Below, piece after piece: positions 1 to 4,574 of a stretch of 8,888 nt of DNA. Made by a program: the position numbers and the translations under genes. Numbering within the stretch: the first letter of the stretch is position 1; the number at the start of each line of letters is the position of its first letter. Under the pieces are notes generated by a model. It did no database searches. It saw only the letters and a program-made list of their open reading frames with translations, and was not told where the DNA came from. The stretch lies in assembly GCA_013698305.1 (NCBI GenBank), contig JACCVC010000230.1, forward strand, positions 1 through 8,888, given 5' to 3'. The stretch comes from Chloroflexia bacterium. Its GTDB lineage: Bacteria > Chloroflexota > Chloroflexia > Thermomicrobiales > UBA6265.

Positions 1-311
1 GGCTGCGTTCCCGCGTTCCAAAACGTATGCGGCAGACCACGGGGCTTCAAGATATAGCTGCCAACCCCCGCCTGGAACTCATGATCGCCGATCTTCATGC
101 CGAGCTCGCCTTCCAGCACATACGAAAACTCGTCTTCGTTGGCATGCGTATGCGGAGGTGCACCGAGCATCCCCGGCGAGAGGGTATGTTCGACGAGGGA
201 GAAGGAGCCGTTGGTGTCCCGTGCGGAGAGTTTGAGGGCAACGCCGAGGCCGGCGATGTTGATTGATCGGCCGGCTCCCGGCTCAATCTTGTTGTGCGAG
301 GTGATTGACAT
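1..311 (-). CDS. Cupin domain protein, 3' end beyond window
   Basis: The first 103 residues of a small single-domain cupin are visible; the gene runs off the left edge. Both conserved cupin motifs are intact. Motif 1 is G50-x3-H54-x-H56-x4-E61-x6-G68 (PHTHANEDEF), and motif 2 is G84-x5-P90-x-G92-x2-H95-x3-N99 (PRGLPHTFWN). H54, H56, E61 and H95 are the expected metal ligands. The start at 311 is supported by an AAAGGAG ribosome binding site 7 bases upstream. Cupins of this type can be dioxygenases, isomerases or simple ligand-binding proteins, and the fold does not reveal the substrate. The gene is transcribed away from a TetR-type regulator, and a good promoter plus two inverted repeats lie between them, so repression by that regulator is likely (inference). 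Family assignment is firm; function is unknown. Confidence 0.9.
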   Translation of the reverse strand, partial: MSITSHNKIEPGAGRSINIAGLGVALKLSARDTNGSFSLVEHTLSPGMLGAPPHTHANEDEFSYVLEGELGMKIGDHEFQAGVGSYILKPRGLPHTFWNAGTQ

Positions 312-422
312 TGAGGCGCTCCTTTGCAGGGATATTGGATGAACACGCGATACCGGTATGGTCCCAGGGCGAGTTCCACGGATTCGATCAAGAACCGCAA
401 TCCAAGCGCCCGCATATTCACA

Positions 423-436
423 GAACGATACCGTTC
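423..436. promoter_or_regulatory. Putative TetR operator 1 (GAAC-N6-GTTC)
   Basis: GAACGATACCGTTC is an imperfect 14-base palindrome with 12 of 14 positions symmetric. It sits roughly 10-22 bases downstream of the predicted cupin transcription start, where a bound repressor would block elongation or open-complex formation. The same outer GAAC...GTTC arms recur at 490-503. Assignment to the neighbouring TetR protein is inferred from location and symmetry. Confidence 0.45.
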
Positions 437-451
437 AATGAATAGAATCGT

Positions 452-481
452 ATACTAGGGTAAGACATTACTTGCTGTCAA
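452..481 (-). promoter_or_regulatory. Sigma-70-type promoter for the cupin gene
   Basis: On the minus strand, a perfect -35 box TTGACA (481 down to 476) is followed after 18 bases by TAGTAT (457 down to 452), which matches 4 of 6 bases of the -10 consensus. Transcription would start near 445, leaving a leader of about 130 bases before the cupin start at 311. The two GAAC-N6-GTTC repeats lie just downstream of the start point and just upstream of the -35 box. Called by eye. Confidence 0.5.
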
Positions 482-488
482 GACCCAA

Positions 489-504
489 TGAACACAAATG
501 TTCA
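489..504. promoter_or_regulatory. Putative TetR operator 2 (TGAACA-N4-TGTTCA)
   Basis: TGAACA CAAA TGTTCA is a perfect inverted repeat with 6-base arms and a 4-base centre, 23 bases before the tetR-like start codon. It contains the same GAAC-N6-GTTC frame as the site at 423-436, offset by 67 bases. Its position suggests autoregulation of the repressor operon, and it also abuts the -35 box of the divergent cupin promoter. Confidence 0.5.
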
Positions 505-526
505 GTGAAATCGTGAAAGTCACTAC

Positions 527-1135
527 ATGGCTCGACCCTACCAACAGACCCGCCGAGCGCAACAGCGGGAGGAGACCCGCCGCCGCATCGTCGAGGCAGC
601 CCTGGAGCTGCATGAAGCGGTCGGGCCGGCGCAAACGACGGTCAGCGCCATCGCGGAGCGGGCTGGTGTGCAACGACTCACCGTTTACACGCATTTTCCA
701 GAAGACCGCGACCTGCTATTCGCATGCACGGCGCACTACCAGGCCGCAAATCCGCCGCCAGACACGAAGCCGTGGTCCCGTATTAGCGATCCAGTGGAGC
801 GATTGCGCGTGGCGTTAACGGACATTTATGCCTGGTGTCGCGACAATGAGCCGATGGTGGCCAATTCGGTCCGTGACCTTCCGCGTGAGCCGATACTGGC
901 CGAGGTGCTCGCTCCCATGTTCGAGCACTGGAGTCTGATGCAGTCCGTCCTTGCTGTCGGATGGGGTGTGAGGGGCATGAAGCGCCGACGACTGCTGGCC
1001 GCGCTGGGCCATGCGATCGATTTCGGAACCTGGCATTCGCTAGCGCGGCGGCAGGGACTCGACGACAGTGAGGCGGTAGAGGTGATGGTTGGCGCGGTTC
1101 GGGCGGTCGTGGTCGATCACGGTTCCAGTCGATGA
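527..1135 (+). CDS. TetR/AcrR family transcriptional regulator
   Basis: This 202-residue protein has the usual TetR length and architecture. A basic N-terminal arm (about 1-20) is followed by a three-helix DNA-binding domain. The helix-turn-helix runs from about 37 to 64 (TTVSAIAERAGVQRLTVYTHF), the most typical TetR signature, and the rest is an alpha-helical ligand-binding and dimerisation domain too divergent to name an inducer. The ATG at 527 is preceded by only a weak GAAAG-like ribosome binding site, but a stop at 506-508 in the same frame excludes an upstream extension. Its last four bases (ATGA) overlap the start of the kinase gene, so translation is probably coupled. Two inverted repeats lie in the divergent gap toward the cupin gene. 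The likely role is repression of itself, the kinase and the cupin (inference). Confidence 0.93.
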   Translation: MARPYQQTRRAQQREETRRRIVEAALELHEAVGPAQTTVSAIAERAGVQRLTVYTHFPEDRDLLFACTAHYQAANPPPDTKPWSRISDPVERLRVALTDIYAWCRDNEPMVANSVRDLPREPILAEVLAPMFEHWSLMQSVLAVGWGVRGMKRRRLLAALGHAIDFGTWHSLARRQGLDDSEAVEVMVGAVRAVVVDHGSSR

Positions 1136-1677
1136 GGCCAACCCTCATCGTCGTCTGCGGCGCGCCGGCCTCTGGAAAGACGACGCTGGCGAGGCGGCTG
1201 GCTGCCGCCCTGGGGTTGCCGTTGCTGGAAAAGGACGTGATCAAGGAGGCGCTGGCCGACGCGATCGAGGCAACGGACCGGGAGGCGTCGAAGCGGATCG
1301 GCGCAGCGAGCTACCGGGTTCTGTACGATCTTGCCTTGGCGATGCTGAGCCAGGGGCGGGATGTGATGATCGAGGCGAATCTCTCCCGCCTGTTCGCGGC
1401 GGATGAACTGGAGCGTCTGGCGGGCATCTCACAATTGACCGTCGTGCAATGCGCGGCGGAGCGAGATGTGATCGAACAGCGGTATCGTGCCCGGCATGCG
1501 GAGGGCGGACGTCACGCCGCGCACTTTGACCTCGATGCCTTGCCGGACCTGATCGCGGGACTCGAGACTGGCGACTACGACCTGACGGCGCTGGGATACC
1601 CGACGATCACCGTGCGCACAGACGACGGGTACCAGCCTGACTATGGCGAGCTGATTTCGAGGGTGAGACCGCAATGA
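1132..1677 (+). CDS. P-loop kinase of the AAA/zeta-like small-molecule kinase type
   Basis: This 181-residue single-domain protein opens with a beta strand leading into a Walker A loop, G10-APASGK-T17 (GAPASGKTT). Then come LLEKDVIKE (32-40), a substrate-side acidic motif seen in small kinases such as gluconate, chloramphenicol and zeta-type kinases, a second strand DVMIEANL (77-84), and an arginine-rich lid RYRARHAEGGRH (117-128). The size and order fit an ATP-dependent phosphotransferase acting on a small molecule. The substrate cannot be read from sequence. The start overlaps the end of the TetR gene by 4 bases, so the two are almost certainly co-transcribed. A kinase under a drug-type repressor could modify an antibiotic or metabolite, but that is speculation. 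The stop codon lies at the foot of the terminator hairpin. Confidence 0.85.
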   Translation: MRPTLIVVCGAPASGKTTLARRLAAALGLPLLEKDVIKEALADAIEATDREASKRIGAASYRVLYDLALAMLSQGRDVMIEANLSRLFAADELERLAGISQLTVVQCAAERDVIEQRYRARHAEGGRHAAHFDLDALPDLIAGLETGDYDLTALGYPTITVRTDDGYQPDYGELISRVRPQ

Positions 1678-1715
1678 TAAAGGTGGTCGGGAAGCATCTC
1701 CTGACCACCTTTATC
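1676..1715. terminator. Strong hairpin between convergent genes, probable bidirectional terminator
   Basis: A perfect 13-base inverted repeat (GATAAAGGTGGTC with GACCACCTTTATC) extends inward by four more pairs, one of them G-U, to a 6-base loop at 1693-1698. The A-rich foot on the left and T-rich foot on the right give a short U-rich end in either direction. It begins inside the kinase stop codon and lies 28 bases from the stop of the opposing RTX-repeat gene, so it can serve both. Confidence 0.8.
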
Positions 1716-1742
1716 GTTACCTGATATGGAACTCGCTCAGGA

Positions 1743-2360
1743 TTAGTCGTCGATGTCTTCGCACGTGACCGGATCGTCGAAGGTGGTCCTGCCTGAACCG
1801 CCGTCGCAGACATCGAAACCGCCCTGGCCGATCATCAAGTCACTGCCGGAGTCGCCTTCGAGAACATCATCGCCGCCACCGGCTCTCAGCTCGTCGCTGC
1901 CGCTTCCACCGGAGAGGAAGTCATTACCGCCGTCGCCGTAGAGCTCGTCGCCGCCGCTACCGCCACTGAGGGTGTCGTTGCCTGCTGGCTGATTCGGATC
2001 GCCTACCGGAGGAGGGCCACCGTTGCCGCGTCCGATATCGCCGATCAGGATGTCGTTGCCGCTGCCGCCGTCGAGCACGTCATCGCCGCCGAGCCCGCAG
2101 AGGATGTCGTCGCCCGAGCCGCCACTGAGATCATCGTCCCCGTCGGTGCCGAGGATCGCCTGGTTGCCGGATCCGCCGTTCTCGTTCTCGAGGATCTCAT
2201 ACTCTGTGCCTTCGTAGACAAAGATTTCGTCGCCGTTCTCCACGGCGCGGACCAGGCCGTCGCAGATCGGCTCATGGTCCGCACTCACCAGCTGGGCCGG
2301 CACGAAGAACGCACCGAACATTGCCGTGAGCATCGCTACTGAGAGAAGTCGCTTCTTCAT
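1743..2360 (-). CDS. Secreted calcium-binding protein with RTX-type GGxGxD repeats
   Basis: This 205-residue protein has a classical Sec signal peptide: MKKR, then a hydrophobic stretch to residue 26, with probable cleavage after LVSA27. After a short acidic segment (28-62), repeats of the RTX nonapeptide type (GGSGDDILC, GGSGNDILI, GGSGGDELY, GGSGSDELR and relatives) occupy about 71-189. These form Ca2+-binding parallel beta-rolls in known proteins. A proline/glycine-rich linker (GGPPPVGDPNQPAG, 114-127) splits the array in two. Four cysteines (C33, C88, C185, C200) could form disulfides, and the C185/C200 pair caps the last repeat. With a Sec signal and no toxin or protease domain, it is more likely a structural or adhesive exoprotein than a type I-secreted toxin. 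The start at 2360 has AAAGGG 8 bases upstream. It converges on the kinase gene. Confidence 0.88.
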   Translation of the reverse strand: MKKRLLSVAMLTAMFGAFFVPAQLVSADHEPICDGLVRAVENGDEIFVYEGTEYEILENENGGSGNQAILGTDGDDDLSGGSGDDILCGLGGDDVLDGGSGNDILIGDIGRGNGGPPPVGDPNQPAGNDTLSGGSGGDELYGDGGNDFLSGGSGSDELRAGGGDDVLEGDSGSDLMIGQGGFDVCDGGSGRTTFDDPVTCEDIDD

Positions 2361-2912
2361 GAAAGATTCCCTTTACGAATCGCCGCCGTCCCGTCGCGGA
2401 ATCGGCCTGCGATCGATGTCGTGTCGATTGGCTTCGCACCAGTCAACCAGCCCATTGCCAGCCAACATTGCATCAAGCCTTCCTGTTCGTCACCCGCATT
2501 TCCGTTGGCCTCACCTCCTGTGCATGGAACCTAAACCGTTGCTACCAGTCGAAACCGATGATGGGTGACTATCAGGTTCTACACCGGCGGTTGAGAAACG
2601 GATCACTTTTCGGTCAAGAGAATTCGTCACGTGTGGAAGGGTTGGCGGTGTGCGTCAATTTTTGGTACCGGGGCAGAGGAAGTGGGATCTCATTGTTTCC
2701 GGCTTTGTGCGGAAATGACCATTGTGTCGGCTTGGTGGTGTATGAAATACCAAAAGTTGACGCGCACCAATGGGTTTGGAGCATCGAAGCCTTCTTGATA
2801 GAATGTGACGGGTCACTTTCAGTCTGAATCAGTCACTACACCGATGCATGAATGCCTGTATTCACCGTCCACATGTAGTTGATGATCGATTCGTCGCGGG
2901 AAAGGCACACAT
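2361..2912. other. 552-base intergenic stretch with no convincing gene
   Basis: This is the divergent gap between the RTX-repeat gene and the persulfide dioxygenase gene, so it must hold promoters for both, but I could not find a pair of good -35/-10 boxes. GC falls to about 49% over 2641-2880 (hand count), well below the flanking genes. Open frames here encode cysteine- and tryptophan-rich strings with no recognisable motif. Visible small features are GTGAC-GG-GTCAC (2805-2816), TGAAT-N6-ATTCA (2849-2864), and an imperfect direct repeat of about 17 bases (2599-2615 and 2809-2824). No tRNA or riboswitch fold was recognised. Confidence 0.6.
2849..2864. promoter_or_regulatory. Inverted repeat TGAAT-N6-ATTCA, possible operator
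   Basis: A perfect 5-base inverted repeat with a 6-base centre lies 48 bases before the persulfide dioxygenase start. Its size and position suit a dimeric regulator, and sulfide or persulfide sensors of the ArsR and CsoR families commonly control such genes. No regulator of those families is in the window, so this is a candidate only. Confidence 0.25.
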
Positions 2913-4304
2913 ATGATCATCGAGCGATTCGTGACACCAGAACTGGCGCAGGTTGCCTACGCGATGGGAGACGAGAGCGCCGGGAATATCGCGGTGATCG
3001 ACCCGCGTCGCGACGTTGGCGGGTACGTCGAATGGGCGGACCGGCGCGGCCTCAAGATCGTCGCGATCCTGGAGACGCACGTCCACGCCGACTTCGTCTC
3101 CGGCGTGCTGGAGCTTGCCGCGGTGACCGGGGCGCCGGTCTACACCAGCTGGCTCGGCAACCAGACATTCGAGCATGTGCCGGTTGATGACGGCTGGTCG
3201 CTCGATGTCGGGTCGGTGCGGCTGACGGCGCTGCACACGCCGGGGCATACCCCAGAGCATGTCTCCTGGCAGGCGACAGACGCCAGCGAACCCGGCGCCA
3301 GGCCGGTGCTGTTCAGCGGCGACGCGCTGTTTGTCGGCGATGTCGGGCGACCCGACCTGCTCGGCGCGGGCCAGACCGACGCCCTGGTCCGGGACCTGTA
3401 CTCAACGGTCACCGATGTCTTCATGGCGCTGCCGGGCGAGACGATTGTCTATCCCGGCCATACCGCCGGTTCGTCGTGTGGCAAGAATATCGGCTCCGCG
3501 CCGCATACCACCATCGCCAATGAAAAGGCGATGAACTATGCCTTCAAGCAGGGCTCCGAGGCCGGGTTTGCCCAGGCTGTGATGTCGGGAATGCCGCAAC
3601 CGCCGACCTACTACCCGGTATTGAAGCGCGTGAACACCGCGGGCGCGGTTCCGTTGGCATCGCTTGGCGACATGAACGCAGCGACGGTCATTGAGCTGGA
3701 AGACCAGTTCGCCAGCGGGGCGATGATGGTCGATGTGCGGTCGGCGGGGGAGTTCTCGCAAGGCCACATACCGGGGTCGATCTTCGTCGGCGTGGGACAG
3801 AACTTCTCGACCTGGATGGGGTGGCTCGCTCCCTACGACCACGATGTCGTGTTCGTCGCCAACGACGCCGCGCAGGCAGGTGAGGCGCTGACGATGGCGC
3901 GCCGGATCGGGATCGACCGTGTGTCCGGCTATCACGTGGGCGTCGAGGCCTGGCGGGAGAGTGGGCGCCCCCTGGCGACGCTCGCCGTCACGAGTCCCGA
4001 CTCGCTGACGGCGGCGCGAGGAAGTGAAACTGAGCCAACGGTGGTCGATGTGCGCAACGACGGCGAGTTCGAGATCGGGCACATCGACGGCGCGATGCAC
4101 CACGTCCTCGGCAGGATCGCCCGGGGCGAGATGCCTGAGTTGGATCGGGACCGGCCCATCGTGCTCACCTGCGCCTCCGGGTATCGCTCGACTGTCGCCG
4201 CGTCGCTGATGCTGGCCAATGGCTTTGAGAACGTCCGCAAGCTGACTGGTGGGATGAGCGCCTGGAACGAACGCAACGCGGGGGATCGGCCGATCGCGTC
4301 GTAG
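2913..4304 (+). CDS. CstB-like persulfide dioxygenase with two rhodanese domains
   Basis: This 463-residue, probably cytoplasmic, enzyme has three domains. Residues 1-250 are a metallo-beta-lactamase fold of the ETHE1/persulfide dioxygenase type: H56-x-H58-x-D60 (THVHADF), H112 (HTPGHTPEH) and D137 (FSGDALFVGDVGRPD). H56, H112 and D137 correspond to the two-His-one-Asp iron site of that family. H183 lies in YPGHTAGSSCGK. Residues 255-355 are a rhodanese fold without an active-site cysteine (VVFVANDAA). Residues 370-455 are a rhodanese with an intact loop, C420-ASGYRS. This MBL/pseudo-rhodanese/rhodanese order matches staphylococcal CstB, which oxidises low-molecular-weight persulfides and yields thiosulfate. 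The only two cysteines, C189 and C420, are where CstB has its functional ones. The start has AAAGG 7 bases upstream. It stands alone, with no sulfide:quinone reductase or transporter beside it. Exact persulfide substrate unknown. Confidence 0.92.
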   Translation: MIIERFVTPELAQVAYAMGDESAGNIAVIDPRRDVGGYVEWADRRGLKIVAILETHVHADFVSGVLELAAVTGAPVYTSWLGNQTFEHVPVDDGWSLDVGSVRLTALHTPGHTPEHVSWQATDASEPGARPVLFSGDALFVGDVGRPDLLGAGQTDALVRDLYSTVTDVFMALPGETIVYPGHTAGSSCGKNIGSAPHTTIANEKAMNYAFKQGSEAGFAQAVMSGMPQPPTYYPVLKRVNTAGAVPLASLGDMNAATVIELEDQFASGAMMVDVRSAGEFSQGHIPGSIFVGVGQNFSTWMGWLAPYDHDVVFVANDAAQAGEALTMARRIGIDRVSGYHVGVEAWRESGRPLATLAVTSPDSLTAARGSETEPTVVDVRNDGEFEIGHIDGAMHHVLGRIARGEMPELDRDRPIVLTCASGYRSTVAASLMLANGFENVRKLTGGMSAWNERNAGDRPIAS

Positions 4305-4331
4305 CAGTTGTTGGCAAGGATCGGCTCTGGT

Positions 4332-4359
4332 GGAGCGATCACGTCACGGTGATCGTTCC
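4332..4359. terminator. Hairpin after the persulfide dioxygenase gene
   Basis: GGAGCGATCAC and GTGATCGTTCC pair over 11 positions (one G-U) around a 6-base loop, starting 28 bases after the upstream stop codon. There is no T-tract, so it may act as a weak or factor-assisted terminator. It also covers the stop codon of the cupredoxin relic on the other strand and may have been that gene's terminator. Confidence 0.5.
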
Positions 4360-4517
4360 GGTCATGCCTGCCAGTCCGTGATGGCGGCAGACGTACCTGA
4401 AAATGCCTGGATCCTCGAAGGTGAACGAGAAGCTCTCGCCCGGGAGTACACGGTCGGAGGCGAAGCCGGTGGTGGGATTCCCAAGGCGGCTTCGACGTGT
4501 TGGCGCTGAGCAGGCAT
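4339..4517 (-). pseudogene. Frameshifted C-terminal remnant of a cupredoxin gene
   Basis: Reading the minus strand from about 4475 to the stop at 4339-4341 gives a clear cupredoxin C-terminal half: GFASDRVLPGESFSFTF, then EDPGIFRYVC, then RHHGLAGMTGTITVT. It contains the type 1 copper ligand series Cys...His...Met (YVC-x-x-H, then M before the TGTITV strand) and the PGESFSFTF strand. Just upstream, the codons for RQHVEAALG, where the first copper-binding His would sit, are in a different frame. Inserting one base near 4477-4479 would join them as LGNPTTGF. The N-terminal strands (typically TVTWxN) and any signal peptide are missing, because the LuxR gene starts 58 bases beyond. I infer a decayed electron-transfer or copper-binding protein, truncated as well as frameshifted. 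A sequencing error could explain the shift but not the missing half. Confidence 0.6.
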
Positions 4518-4574
4518 GATAGCCAATACGCTGGTAGCTATCGACAACCCGCTGATACGTGAGCGAGTCTGGAC

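Noticed and set aside
1753..2217. Plus-strand Ser/Pro-rich frames and DNA repeats opposite the RTX-repeat gene, considered as a separate repeat locus
   Set aside because: They are the complement of GGxGxD codons, so the periodicity is fully explained by the coding repeats on the minus strand.
2468..2827. A 119-codon open frame on the plus strand in the intergenic stretch
   Set aside because: It has no ribosome binding site of note, is rich in Cys and Trp with no recognisable motif, and lies in a low-GC region where chance open frames are expected to be rarer but uninformative. No support as a gene.
3402..4103. A 233-codon open frame antisense to the persulfide dioxygenase gene
   Set aside because: It is His/Arg-rich and motif-free, mirroring GC-rich codons of the strongly supported gene on the other strand.
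4362..4547. A 61-codon minus-strand frame starting near the LuxR-type gene
   Set aside because: Only its middle part (RQHVEAALG) makes sense, as the out-of-frame front of the cupredoxin relic. The rest is read in the wrong frame.
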